Shown: positions 49,157 through 58,222, counted from the first letter of the stretch. The stretch: 64,000 bases of DNA from an uncultured Prevotellaceae bacterium (GCA_900318255.1 ONJX01000001.1:185828-249827), one strand, 5' to 3'. The notes: a model not told the origin generated them from the letters alone. Made by a program: numbers and translations.

Positions 49157-50893
49157 ATGAAAAATACCTGTGGTCACATATCGCTTCTGGCGGCATCGCT
49201 TCGTAGCATAGCACTTGTTGCTGTGCTGGCGTGGTGTGGCTTTAGTGGTGGCGCACAGGTGATTATCAACGGTGTGAGGGCCTTTGCCGATGAGGGCAGC
49301 AACATGCTGCTCTACAGCCTCCCGCGCGAGGCCTTTGGCAGCGATTTCACGGCAGTGGTGCAGGTGGATACCGCCTCGCACTGGCACAACATCACCATAG
49401 CCGGTCAGTCGCTTGCCAGCAACCCCATCACCTTTAGTGGCGTGAGTGGCGATAAGGTGTATCTTGTCAGGGCTCTGGAGGGAGGCAGGCCAGTCGTCAA
49501 GCGACTGATGTTCACCTTCTTGCCTATTGTGAGCATAGATGGTGACATAGGCTATGATTATGTTGACGCTCACGTGACGCTCATGGACCCCGACGGCACC
49601 ACCGACGAGGGGATGCTCGCCAGGGTGAAGTGGCGCGGAGGCTACACCAACATGGAGGGCCGCCACAAGCGCAACTACAGCATCAAGTTTGTTGACGAGA
49701 ATGGCGAGAAGCAGAACCGCCAGCTGCTGGGGCTGCGTCGCGACAACCACTGGAAGCTCGATGCCGGCCAGGTTGACCTCTCTAGGGTGCGCAACCGCTT
49801 CGCCACCGACTTGTGGCTTGACATGGCTCGTGAGCCTTACTACTATGATCAGGCCCCCGACGTGCTGCTCGGTGCCCGCGGCAAGCTGGTGGAGGTGCTG
49901 TGCGCAGGCTCCTATATGGGCATCTACTCGCTCATGGAGAGCATCGACCGCAAGCAGTTGCAGGTGAAGAAATATGACGACCAGAACCACACGTTTCACG
50001 GCATGATATGGAATGCCGCTTCTTGGAGCAAGGTGGCAGAGTTCAAGCAATATGTGGGCTACAACAATAGCAGCCCCAATTATTCGACCTTTGTGGTGGA
50101 ATATCCCGAGTTTGAGGATGTTAACCCCACCAAGCATGACGACCTGTATAATGCGGTGAAATTTGTTGCAAACAGCACCGTGAGCACCTATAATGCCCAT
50201 GCCCATGAATATTTCGACATGCCCGTGCTCATCGACTATGCCATCTTCATCCAGTTCCTGATAGCGGTGGATAATAGCGTGAACAACATCTACTGGGCCA
50301 TCTATGACCGTGAGCAGGACAAGCGCCTCACGCTGGCGGCATGGGACCTCGACTGGACGCTGGGCACTAACCGCGACTCGCTCGACTTTCGTGGTGGCCG
50401 TGCCGAGCCCGACCACGACTTAAAGTTCTCGAGCAAGGAGTTCAATATGTTTAAAGACCCCAAGTGCATCTACCACCGCGAGATGATAAATCGTTACTGG
50501 CAGCTGCGGCACTCGTGGCTGAGCGAGAAGAGCCTCAACGCCAGGCTCAATGCCCTCGTCACCCCTCTGCTCGAGAGTGGTGCCGTGGGGCGTGAGCAGG
50601 CCCGCTGGAGTGGCGACAGCGACATCAACGGCCTGCCACTCAATATTGTGGGCGAGAGAGACTATATCATCGACTGGATGCACAAGCGCCTCGCTCACCT
50701 CGATCGCACCCTCATGCGCCACCCTTGCGACATCAATGGCGACGGTGCTGTCACGGCTTATGACATAGTGCGACTGCAGTCCTATGTGCTTGACGGTGGC
50801 GTGCTCGACAGCTCGCTAGATGTTAACGGCGACGGTACCGTCACCTGTGCCGACCTCACAACACTTTATGAATACATTTTAGGATTAAAATAA
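49157..50893 (+). CDS. Secreted CotH-kinase-family protein with dockerin repeats
   Basis: 578 residues starting MKNTCGHISLLAASLRSIAL with a signal peptide. A short N-terminal beta domain precedes the CotH domain (~150-480): MLARVKWRGGYTN, HKRNYSIKFVDENGEKQNRQ, LLGLRRDNHWKLDAGQ, RVRNRFATDLWLDMAREPYYYDQAPD. CotH proteins are atypical protein kinases, first known from spore coats. The last ~65 residues hold two dockerin/EF-hand-like repeats (DINGDGAVTAYDIVRLQSYV and DVNGDGTVTCADLTTLYEYI). Its paralogue lies 7 bp downstream. Confidence 0.9.
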   Translation: MKNTCGHISLLAASLRSIALVAVLAWCGFSGGAQVIINGVRAFADEGSNMLLYSLPREAFGSDFTAVVQVDTASHWHNITIAGQSLASNPITFSGVSGDKVYLVRALEGGRPVVKRLMFTFLPIVSIDGDIGYDYVDAHVTLMDPDGTTDEGMLARVKWRGGYTNMEGRHKRNYSIKFVDENGEKQNRQLLGLRRDNHWKLDAGQVDLSRVRNRFATDLWLDMAREPYYYDQAPDVLLGARGKLVEVLCAGSYMGIYSLMESIDRKQLQVKKYDDQNHTFHGMIWNAASWSKVAEFKQYVGYNNSSPNYSTFVVEYPEFEDVNPTKHDDLYNAVKFVANSTVSTYNAHAHEYFDMPVLIDYAIFIQFLIAVDNSVNNIYWAIYDREQDKRLTLAAWDLDWTLGTNRDSLDFRGGRAEPDHDLKFSSKEFNMFKDPKCIYHREMINRYWQLRHSWLSEKSLNARLNALVTPLLESGAVGREQARWSGDSDINGLPLNIVGERDYIIDWMHKRLAHLDRTLMRHPCDINGDGAVTAYDIVRLQSYVLDGGVLDSSLDVNGDGTVTCADLTTLYEYILGLK

Positions 50894-50899
50894 GAGATT

Positions 50900-52612
50900 A
50901 TGAGAAGTGAAAAGATGCAAAAAGTGCTGGTGATAATAGTGTTATGGCTATTGACGGCCAGTGGCGTGAAGGCTGAGGTAAAGCTTGTGATAAACGGCAG
51001 TCCAGCCTTTTGCGACAGTGCGGCGAGCACCCTGCTGGTGTCGGTGCCACAGGGGTGGTGGGGCACTACACAGACGGCAGTGGTTCAGGGGGCTGACGGC
51101 AGCCAGCCGGTAACCATCGATGGCGTGCCACTTGCCAGCGATGGCACGTTCACCTTTGAGAACATCGCCGGCAGCCGGTCGTGGGCGGTGCAGTGCGCTG
51201 GCGGCAAGGTCTATACCTTGCAGTTCACCTACTTGCCCATAGTGGCTCTTGAGGGCGACTTTGGCTATGACTATAATGCCGGCACAGTGACGCTTGCCGA
51301 GCCTGGCAAGAGTGCTGGCGAGGCAATGACTGCCCGAGTGAAATGGCGTGGTAACACCACCAACACCCCCGAGAAGCACAAGCGCAACTACAGCATAAAA
51401 TTTGTGGATGCCAATGGCGAGAAACAGAACCGCCAGCTGCTGGGGCTGCGTCGCGACAACCACTGGATACTCGATGCCGGGCAGCCCGACATGGCTCGCG
51501 TGCGCAACCGCGTGGCCACCGAGCTGTGGCTCGACATGTCGCGGCCTCCATACTACTATGATCAAGCGCCCGATGCGCTCACCGGCGTGCGCGGGCAGGT
51601 GGTGGAGGTGTTCCTGGGCAGTGAGTATCGCGGCATCTACTCTCTCACCGAGGCGATGGACCGCAAGCAGCTGCAACTGGTCAGGCATGACACCGTGGGC
51701 AATGTGTTTCACGGCGGCCTGTGGAAGACCGACGAGTTTAACTCCCAAACCGGGTTTCGCTATACAGTGCCATTCAACGACTCGCTGCCCGACTATTGCA
51801 GCTTTGCCGTGAAGTATCCTGAGCTCGACGAGGTGTTCCCTACTAGCTACCAGGTGCTCTATGACGCCATTCACTCGATGGAGATTAGCGAGACAATATA
51901 CACCTACAACAATGTGGTTGACAACCACTTTGATATGCCCGTGGCTATCGACTACACAATTTTCTACCTTACCCTTAATGCCAACGACAACTCGGCGCGC
52001 AACATCTACTGGCTGTGCTACGACCGCGCCGTGGATGAGCGCCTGTCGATTGCCGTGTGGGACCTTGACGCCACGGTGGGCCAGACCTGGTCGCCTGTCG
52101 ATTGGCGACCACCACTCACTGCCTATGACTACTTCAAGATTCCCTATAATTGGCTCTTTAAGATGCTTTTCCACTACAAGTGCAAGTATCGCCAGGCATT
52201 CCTCGACCGCTACGACGAGCTGCGTGCCACATGGCTCAGCACCGAGAGTCTGGTGGATCGCTACTCCCAGGCCATAGACCGCCTCATTGACTGTGGCGCT
52301 GCCACCCGCGAGGAGCAGCGCTGGAACGGTGACAGCGACCTCTTTGGGCATCCTCTGGACTTTGAGCAGGAGAAGCAATTTATCACCGAGTGGTTCACCC
52401 GGCGCATGCCGCTGCTCGACGTGTGGATGCACCACCACATCTGCGACGTGAACAACGATGGCGCAGTGACTGCTGCCGACATCACCCGACTCTATGAAAA
52501 TGTCCTCTATGGGCAAGAGCCAGCCTATGACGAGCACCTCGACACCAACTTCGATGGTGTGATTACTGCCGCCGACATCACCAATGTCTATGATGTTCTG
52601 CTAGGAAATTGA
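50900..52612 (+). CDS. Second CotH-kinase-family protein with dockerin repeats
   Basis: 570 residues, clear paralogue of the preceding gene: EKHKRNYSIKFVDANGEKQ, LLGLRRDNHWILDAGQ, RVRNRVATELWLDMSRPPYYYDQAP and MDRKQLQLVRHD are in the same order. Signal peptide MRSEKMQKVLVIIVLWLLTASGVKA. The dockerin repeats are DVNNDGAVTAADITRLYENV and DTNFDGVITAADITNVYDVL. The 7-bp gap means co-transcription and probably a recent tandem duplication that has since diverged. The secreted kinase or binding role is inferred; the target is unknown. Confidence 0.9.
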   Translation: MRSEKMQKVLVIIVLWLLTASGVKAEVKLVINGSPAFCDSAASTLLVSVPQGWWGTTQTAVVQGADGSQPVTIDGVPLASDGTFTFENIAGSRSWAVQCAGGKVYTLQFTYLPIVALEGDFGYDYNAGTVTLAEPGKSAGEAMTARVKWRGNTTNTPEKHKRNYSIKFVDANGEKQNRQLLGLRRDNHWILDAGQPDMARVRNRVATELWLDMSRPPYYYDQAPDALTGVRGQVVEVFLGSEYRGIYSLTEAMDRKQLQLVRHDTVGNVFHGGLWKTDEFNSQTGFRYTVPFNDSLPDYCSFAVKYPELDEVFPTSYQVLYDAIHSMEISETIYTYNNVVDNHFDMPVAIDYTIFYLTLNANDNSARNIYWLCYDRAVDERLSIAVWDLDATVGQTWSPVDWRPPLTAYDYFKIPYNWLFKMLFHYKCKYRQAFLDRYDELRATWLSTESLVDRYSQAIDRLIDCGAATREEQRWNGDSDLFGHPLDFEQEKQFITEWFTRRMPLLDVWMHHHICDVNNDGAVTAADITRLYENVLYGQEPAYDEHLDTNFDGVITAADITNVYDVLLGN

Positions 52613-52756
52613 TACTTACGCCAGATTATTTTTTGATGAAATGCTTACGCTCGCAAGGCTTTGAGTAAGCTCAGCTTTACCTCGCTTAATCGCATTCTTT
52701 CTGCGTCAGCAGGCTTTTTGACGAACTCCGTTCGCAACTTTTTGAATGAATCAAAA

Positions 52757-52787
52757 TGTCCTCAAAAGAACCGTCCATTTGAGGACA
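52757..52787. repeat. 10-bp stem hairpin
   Basis: TGTCCTCAAA pairs with TTTGAGGACA around 11 nt; no T-run, so not a standard terminator. Confidence 0.7.
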
Positions 52788-52805
52788 ACATAATGATAGT
52801 ATGCT

Positions 52806-52856
52806 CAAAGTTAGTAATGAAATCTCAAAAAGCTGCATCTATCGATGTCGAAAAGC
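52806..52856. repeat. Dispersed ~50-bp repeat, copy 1
   Basis: Contains AATCTCAAAAAGCTGCATCT and ATCGATGTCGAAAAGC. Copies at 54141-54200 and 55029-55106 lie between the following genes. Confidence 0.85.
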
Positions 52857-52863
52857 CCTTAAT

Positions 52864-52895
52864 CAATGCACAAAGCATAATGCATAATGCACAAT
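52864..52895. repeat. Short AATGCAY array
   Basis: CAATGCACAAAGCATAATGC and ATAATGCAC: about four heptamers of the AATGCAY family. Confidence 0.75.
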
Positions 52896-52904
52896 TTTGA
52901 TGCG

Positions 52905-52936
52905 AAGGCGGCTCTCAAGATCTTGGAAGCCGCCTT
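52905..52936. terminator. Terminator-like stem between converging genes
   Basis: AAGGCGGC pairs with GCCGCCTT around 16 nt with an inner palindrome; T-run weak. Confidence 0.55.
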
Positions 52937-53035
52937 TATAATGCAGTATTTATAGTGAGAGTCTTGACAGCGTGTGACTAATAAATAACAAAGTTAATTA
53001 TATGTCAAATTTCTCACTATAAATCCTTGATAATA

Positions 53036-53932
53036 TTAATTGCTTTTGCCCAGCATAATGTTGTAAACGGCTGTGACGTCGGCACTGGTGACAGAACCGT
53101 CTCCATCCACATCGCTGGTTTCATAATACTGATAATCACTGTCGAGCAGATAGTTATAAAGAGCTGTGATGTCGGCGCTTGTGACAACACCGTCATCATC
53201 GGCATCGCCCACGACTGGATTTTTCAGCCTTTGAGCTTTATCATAGTCACGGCCTTTATAGACGAGTTCGCCATTTTCATAAACAGCTGCGAGGCTTGCC
53301 ATGGGGTTAAAACCTGTGTAGTAAGTCCTATAAGGAATGAGCAAGTCGCCAAAATCACAGTCAACACCAATGCCTTCTATGGTTTTAAATGACTCATCAT
53401 CATTTCCATGGTCAATAAAATATCCTTTCCTGGTTGTTTCCCCGACCTCCACTTCGATTGATGAGGATGGATAGTAATTTGTATTGTAATCATAGGGACC
53501 ATCATCACCAAAAAGAATGTATGCCTCATCAGGCAAGAACATTGGTTTGCTGAAGTCGTACAATGTTTTTGGCATCATCCACCAATAAGTATAATAGAAA
53601 TCCTCGTCTTGTTCGTATGTATCAATATATACTGAAACTATCTTGTTCTCCTCTCTCACGTATGCAACAAAATATGGTTCTTGGGCATTACCCTGCTTGT
53701 CATAATCGGTGCGATAGATGTTATGGTATAATTTACCGTCAATCGTTGTAGTGCCATTGAATTCAAGGGTGTAAAGCGAATGTGTAGGCTTGGGATAATC
53801 GGCTTGACGAAATCCCACATACTCCCAAACCACTCCCTCACGCACGAGGGGCACGTAGTCATTCTCAACTGCGCTGGCGCTGGTTATCATCAGCACTCCC
53901 AGCAAGGTTAAAATCATCTTGTTCATAATCAT
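53036..53932 (-). CDS. Secreted protein with two dockerin repeats
   Basis: 298 residues. Two ATGs compete, 53932 and 53926 (MNKMILTLLGVLMITSASA); either leads to the same signal peptide. The body (~20-225) is beta-rich and aromatic (for example REGVVWEYVGFRQADYPKP, FYYTYWWMMPKTLYD) with no family I recognise. The C-terminus has two dockerin-like repeats, DADDDGVVTSADITALYNYL and DVDGDGSVTSADVTAVYNIM. It shares this tail with the two CotH proteins on the opposite strand, suggesting a common surface assembly. Base composition is more AT-rich than the housekeeping genes. Confidence 0.85.
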   Translation of the reverse strand: MIMNKMILTLLGVLMITSASAVENDYVPLVREGVVWEYVGFRQADYPKPTHSLYTLEFNGTTTIDGKLYHNIYRTDYDKQGNAQEPYFVAYVREENKIVSVYIDTYEQDEDFYYTYWWMMPKTLYDFSKPMFLPDEAYILFGDDGPYDYNTNYYPSSSIEVEVGETTRKGYFIDHGNDDESFKTIEGIGVDCDFGDLLIPYRTYYTGFNPMASLAAVYENGELVYKGRDYDKAQRLKNPVVGDADDDGVVTSADITALYNYLLDSDYQYYETSDVDGDGSVTSADVTAVYNIMLGKSN

Positions 53933-54261
53933 TACTATTTTATTGGTTTATAATAAGTTAATTTTGAGTTGTCGATATGGTTATACTATACTTCGGTCGC
54001 AAATTTATAAACATTTTTTCAAATTACCCCCCCCTATTTGTTAGATTGTGTTAAAACGAATGGTGTTATTGAGATTTTGGGCTCAAAATCCAGTTCATTT
54101 GACTCAATTTGAACCGATTTGAACAAATCGCTGCGGTGGATAATCTCAAAAAGCTGCATCTATCGGTGTCGAAAAGCTGGCTTACGCCAGATTATTTATA
54201 TTTTCTTTCCATAATTCAATCTGTTTTCTGCCATCCGCAAAGATAGCGGTTTTCCGTCATT
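53933..54261. other. Intergenic region with copy 2 of the ~50-bp dispersed repeat
   Basis: No gene seen. A run of eight C residues is at about 54027-54034. The repeat at 54141-54200 follows an AT-rich stretch. Confidence 0.6.
54141..54200. repeat. Dispersed ~50-bp repeat, copy 2
   Basis: TAATCTCAAAAAGCTGCATC, then ATCGGTGTCGAAAAGC and CTTACGCCAGATTATTTATA. It matches copies 1 and 3 closely. Confidence 0.85.
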
Positions 54262-54990
54262 TTATCTTTTTATCTTTGCCACACTGAATGCAAAGCGTAG
54301 GATAAATGCCATTTGGGCGTCGATTCTTCCTGTGCTTTTTTTGAATTTTACTGGAGTGACTTGTGGCTTACTGTAGCAAAAAGAATCTTTCATGATGATA
54401 CGTGATGAGAATTGTAAACCAACGTACCACTTGTGCCTGCTCCAGCTCCACCCAACCATCGCATCAATGCCTAGGTTGTAATGGCTATTCACAAAATTGG
54501 TCTCGCCATAATCATAGATTTGCGGTTCAGGGTCAATTTCATAGTCTTGCTCATATACATTATATCTCAGACTGCGTTTCTCAAACGACAAGCCAGCGCC
54601 AAACACCCATCGACGCTTATACCAGCGGTGAATCACGCCAGCGGTAATGTTATACATCTTGAAATCATATATTGCTATTGGGTCTAACGAGCCAAAAGGA
54701 TCAATATAATTGGCATGCATGCTCACGCCAACCGACCTGTTCGTCTTATACAGATACTCGGCTCCCACACCAAGATTTGTTAAAAAGAAAAACTGTTCGT
54801 CAACATCATCCCACAAGCCAAATCTTGAATAAGCACCTCCACATGGCTGATTTTCGATAAAAACGCGCACAGTACCTCTCTGCAAAGCGTCATAACCGCT
54901 GTTCTCCACTGCCACACTATCGCTCTGCGCCAGCAGCATTGCAGGAAAAGCCAGCAGCATCAAAGTCAATATGGAGAGAAACTTTTTCAT
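54262..54990 (-). CDS. Probable outer membrane beta-barrel protein
   Basis: 242 residues, signal peptide MKKFLSILTLMLLAFPAMLLAQ. The rest alternates aromatic and polar residues as in small barrels (FFLTNLGVGAEYLYKTNRSVGVSMHANY, WVFGAGLSFEKRSLRYNVYE, WYVGLQFSSRIIM), ending in a strand-like FILRFAFSVAK. I do not recognise a named family. It is AT-rich and lies between two copies of the ~50-bp repeat. Confidence 0.8.
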   Translation of the reverse strand: MKKFLSILTLMLLAFPAMLLAQSDSVAVENSGYDALQRGTVRVFIENQPCGGAYSRFGLWDDVDEQFFFLTNLGVGAEYLYKTNRSVGVSMHANYIDPFGSLDPIAIYDFKMYNITAGVIHRWYKRRWVFGAGLSFEKRSLRYNVYEQDYEIDPEPQIYDYGETNFVNSHYNLGIDAMVGWSWSRHKWYVGLQFSSRIIMKDSFCYSKPQVTPVKFKKSTGRIDAQMAFILRFAFSVAKIKR

Positions 54991-55028
54991 ATCATTTTTG
55001 TTTTAAAGATGCAAATAATTAGTATGCC

Positions 55029-55106
55029 CCAAAGTTAGTAATAAAATCTCAAAAAGCTGCATCTATCGATGTCAAAAAGCTTGCTTACGCCAGATTATTT
55101 ATTTTT
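55029..55106. repeat. Dispersed ~50-bp repeat, copy 3
   Basis: CAAAGTTAGTAATAAAATCT, then CAAAAAGCTGCATCTATCGA and TTGCTTACGCCAGATTATTT. The left 50 bp differ from copy 1 at about two positions. Confidence 0.85.
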
Positions 55107-55134
55107 CTGCGTGAGCAACTTTTTGAACAAACAC

Positions 55135-55746
55135 TTAGAATCGGTAGCCGATAGCAATTTGAGCATTACCATTCTTATCTTGACAATTGTCAAATATTTT
55201 AGTTAGGCCTAAGGTGTAACGACCTTGGATAAAGACATCTTTTGTAATATTATAGGTCAAACCAATGCCCACTCCAAAATCAAAACGATTAGCACCTAAG
55301 TCATGCTTTGTTTTCTTATCTTTACCATCATCTTTCCACTTCTCGGTAAATTTATCATAGACACAGATTCCTAATTGAGGCCCCAAATCAACACTTAATG
55401 ATGGTGTAAAATAACACTTTAGTAATATTGGAATATTGATATAATTAATTTGTCCCGTGCGAGTTATATCAATAGGTGAATCCTTGTCTATCCAATCTAC
55501 TATTTCTCTCTTAGGAGTACTATGAGTGGCAAATACCAACTCAGGCGCAATTGATATTCTATTATTAAAGCGATACTCAAAGAATGCTCCAGCTTGAAAG
55601 TTCAAAGCACTGTTATCATTTACGTTATTTCCCCAGCGATGAGTGTAATCAACACCTATCTTTGGGCCAAAAGTGAATTGTTTCTGAGCCTTAGCTATGC
55701 CAGTAGTGAATATTATGCACATAAGTGCAAAAACAATTTTTTTCAT
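55135..55746 (-). CDS. Porin-family outer membrane beta-barrel (OMP_b-brl type)
   Basis: Start at the ATG at 55744-55746 (MKKIVFALMCIIFTTGIAKA); a second ATG 6 bp upstream is possible. About 203 residues. FTFGPKIGVDYTHRWGN, FNLAVE-like NFQAGAFFEYRFNNRISIAPELVFATH, and SVDLGPQLGICV show the eight-strand small-barrel pattern common in Bacteroidetes, ending with the Phe-terminated strand AQIAIGYRF. The role is unknown. TAACTTTG at 55782-55789 fits its promoter. It sits in the AT-rich accessory region. Confidence 0.88.
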   Translation of the reverse strand: MKKIVFALMCIIFTTGIAKAQKQFTFGPKIGVDYTHRWGNNVNDNSALNFQAGAFFEYRFNNRISIAPELVFATHSTPKREIVDWIDKDSPIDITRTGQINYINIPILLKCYFTPSLSVDLGPQLGICVYDKFTEKWKDDGKDKKTKHDLGANRFDFGVGIGLTYNITKDVFIQGRYTLGLTKIFDNCQDKNGNAQIAIGYRF

Positions 55747-55781
55747 AAGCATTTTTTTAAAACGGTTGTATTTTCTGTTTG

Positions 55782-55789
55782 CAAAGTTA
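55782..55789 (-). promoter_or_regulatory. -7 box of the porin-family gene
   Basis: Minus strand TAACTTTG, 36 bp before the start codon; no good -33 box at 20 bp. Confidence 0.5.
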
Positions 55790-55972
55790 CATAATCCAAA
55801 TGTTAAACTCGACAAAAAAGTGCTACATTCGTAGTTCATTTCAGAAATTACAAATGACTTATAATCAATGATGTAGAAAAATAAAAGTTCATTTGGGGTT
55901 CATCGGGCTTCTCAACTGTTAAAATTCTCGGTTTTTTGCAGTAATTTTGTCCTCTACAAAACACAGAACAAC

Positions 55973-57667
55973 ATGAAAATAAACTTTACTTTTTCAAAAA
56001 TTGTGTGTGCGCTGGCACTGCTTGCAATGGTGTTTTCTTCTTGCGGACGCAGCACTTACAACAGCCAGCTGGCACAAGTCGATTCGTTGCTTAGCGCCAC
56101 GCAATATGAACAAGCCGACTCGCTGCTCAAGCAATGCGACCCAAACAACTATAGCTCTCAAGACCGAGCTTATCATGCCCTGCTAAGGACTCAATGCGAT
56201 TACAAGAACTATATTGTTGCGACAACCGACAGCGCCATCAATTTAGCAGTTGATTATTTCGAGAAGTCGGATGACAAAGAGAAATATACCCGTTCGCTCA
56301 TCTATCAAGGCTGTGCCAACGAGGAGCTTGGCAACCTCGAGAAAGCAGTGGAATGTTACCGCAAGGCAGATGATATTGCCGACAAGGATGACTTATTCAA
56401 TAAAGCTTTTGCGAAGATGAGATTAGGGTTGTTGTATCAAGACCAATTATTCGGAGCAAAAAAACTTTCTGTAGAAAAATATTCAGAAGCATTTAGATTA
56501 TTTGAAAAAATAGGAGACCATCATTATTCAATTATTTGCTTAACTGAATTAGGAGGTCTTTATTCTTATGAGAGTGGAAAAGAGGATAGTGCAATTTGGT
56601 ATATGGACAAGGCAATTAAGTTAGCGCAAGATTATAATGAACCTTATCGTGTGTTCGATAACCTTATTAGCAAATCTCTTTATTATTTAAACACAACAAA
56701 AGAATACCAAAAATCGAAATACAATGCCCTTTTATCTCTTAAGGATAACGTAAATAATGTACCCAATCCCCATTTGATTTTAGCGAGAATATATTCTATT
56801 GAAGGTAAAAGTGATTCAGCAAGATACTATCTGGCTAGTTGCCCTCCTATAGCAGATTTAGTTGATAGTGTTTCATATTATATGTCTCTTGCTGAGTTAT
56901 GCAAAGCAGAAGGTAATAATGAGGGATATTGGAAGAATGATAGGCTTGGGCATTTAATTGCAGATTCTTTGCTGAACAACAGCCATAATCAGCAGTTACG
57001 GGCCGTAGAAAAGAAATACGACACTCAGCAGGCTGAGTTGGAGAATGCGAAGTTGAGCCTGGAGTTGCGCAACACGTTGCTCACTCTTGCCGCCATTGTG
57101 ATTGGTGCGCTTGCACTGCTGCTGCTGGTGCTCAGGTATCGGCATCGCTTGCGCGAGAAGGAGAATGAGTATGAACTGCTGAAAGCCGACCTCGACACAT
57201 CACTGTCAAGTCTTGAGAACATGAAATCGACTGTCGCCCAACTTGAGAGCCGTCATGACAACAGCAATAACACCGAACTGAAAAACATTATTGAGGAGCA
57301 AATTGGAGCTGTGCACCAGTTGATGAAGTGGTCCTACGAACTTGACAGCGACACCTTTGTTAAGAAGTTCAACAGCCTAATGACCATGCCGAGTGGCAAA
57401 GAGCAAGAATCGTTCTGGAACAATCTGCACACTATCACCAATGAGCTGCACGACAATGTGCTCACAAGAGCGCAAGAGGCTGCAGGCGGCACACTGCGCG
57501 ATGATGAACTAAACTACTTGGCACTCTACTGCTGCGGTTTCTCACGAAGCGTGATAATGACGTGCATGCACTACAAGAGCCTGGGGACCGTGAGCAACAA
57601 GAAGATCCAAATTGCCCAGAAGCTGCACGTTGATAGGTTGGAGGAATTTTTTGATCCTTTGGTTTGA
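55973..57667 (+). CDS. TPR lipoprotein with membrane helix and HTH-like C-terminus
   Basis: 564 residues. A lipoprotein-like signal (ALLAMVFSSCG) starts the protein. TPR-like helical repeats fill ~30-330 (EQADSLLKQCDPNNY, ANEELGNLEKAVECYRKADDI, AIWYMDKAIKLAQDYN). A membrane helix (LLTLAAIVIGALALLLLVLRYRH, ~368-390) and coiled coil follow. The C-terminus (~505-564: DDELNYLALYCCGFSRSVIM...SNKKIQIAQKLHV) has a LuxR-like HTH-type helix pattern. Such TPR-membrane-HTH proteins are common Bacteroidales regulators. The stretch about 56390-56980 is far more AT-rich than both ends, giving the gene a mosaic look. Confidence 0.87.
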   Translation: MKINFTFSKIVCALALLAMVFSSCGRSTYNSQLAQVDSLLSATQYEQADSLLKQCDPNNYSSQDRAYHALLRTQCDYKNYIVATTDSAINLAVDYFEKSDDKEKYTRSLIYQGCANEELGNLEKAVECYRKADDIADKDDLFNKAFAKMRLGLLYQDQLFGAKKLSVEKYSEAFRLFEKIGDHHYSIICLTELGGLYSYESGKEDSAIWYMDKAIKLAQDYNEPYRVFDNLISKSLYYLNTTKEYQKSKYNALLSLKDNVNNVPNPHLILARIYSIEGKSDSARYYLASCPPIADLVDSVSYYMSLAELCKAEGNNEGYWKNDRLGHLIADSLLNNSHNQQLRAVEKKYDTQQAELENAKLSLELRNTLLTLAAIVIGALALLLLVLRYRHRLREKENEYELLKADLDTSLSSLENMKSTVAQLESRHDNSNNTELKNIIEEQIGAVHQLMKWSYELDSDTFVKKFNSLMTMPSGKEQESFWNNLHTITNELHDNVLTRAQEAAGGTLRDDELNYLALYCCGFSRSVIMTCMHYKSLGTVSNKKIQIAQKLHVDRLEEFFDPLV

Positions 57668-58190
57668 TTTGTTTTCGCCTGACAGGAAAGGGCAATGGCA
57701 GTGACTATGCTCTGGCGTGCGCATAGCGACTTTGTCGTGAGGTTAACTCACTTCGCCCCCTAATGGGGACGTCCAGGCCTTCGGCCTTCCTCCGCCAGGA
57801 GTGTCAAAAAAGACTCCCCCCACCTCGCATCAATAGTCGCCATGCACTGGCGTGCATGAAAATTAGAGAGCCTGCGGCTCTAAAATTATCATTGTAAAAA
57901 ATTTTAGCGCGTCAGCGCCATTTCAATTTTAGCACGCAGTGCTCCAATTTTCACTCCGCCAGGAGTGGCAAAAGCGACCAATATGCAATTTCTAAATCAA
58001 ATTCTAATTAAATTTTAAGTGCGTAACACGCCCTTCGAGAATCTAACGCCTCAAGCTCCGTAGTTCTTTTTAAGCGAAGCGCCCTTTTGGTGCTAACCCT
58101 TGTGCTATGTTATTGTATGCTAATATTTGCTAAATTAATATAATTTTTTGGCTGATTATGGTTGTTTGTGGCGTGCGATGGGGTGTTGTT
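57668..58190. other. Intergenic region with a cluster of small hairpins
   Basis: No gene. Several short stems are each next to AATTTT: AGAGCC-GGCTCT (~57870), GCGC-GCGC (~57908), GCAC-GTGC (~57931). CTCCGCCAGGAGTGTC occurs at about 57789 and, with one change, at about 57955. AGGCCTTCGGCCT is a further stem near 57776. Confidence 0.6.
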
Positions 58191-58222
58191 GTTGCTAATA
58201 TTACTGATTTTTACTACCTTTG
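58191..58222 (+). promoter_or_regulatory. Promoter of rimP-nusA-infB
   Basis: GTTG (58191-58194), 20 bp, TACCTTTG (58215-58222): near-perfect Bacteroidales consensus. The start codon of rimP is 224 bp downstream, so the leader is unusually long. Confidence 0.75.

Larger units (their letters stand above)
52613..53035. other. Intergenic region rich in short repeats and hairpins
   Basis: No gene. It holds a hairpin at 52757-52787 (TGTCCTCAAA ... TTTGAGGACA), a dispersed repeat (52806-52856), a short AATGCAY array (52864-52895), and a terminator-like stem (52905-52936). Confidence 0.7.

Noticed and set aside
50948..52537. 529-codon frame antisense to the second CotH gene
   Set aside because: It is a shadow of a GC-rich coding strand; the sense protein has clear motifs, signal peptide and dockerin repeats.
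54027..54034. Run of eight C residues as a phase-variable site
   Set aside because: It lies outside any gene and about 100 bp upstream of the next start; no effect can be inferred.
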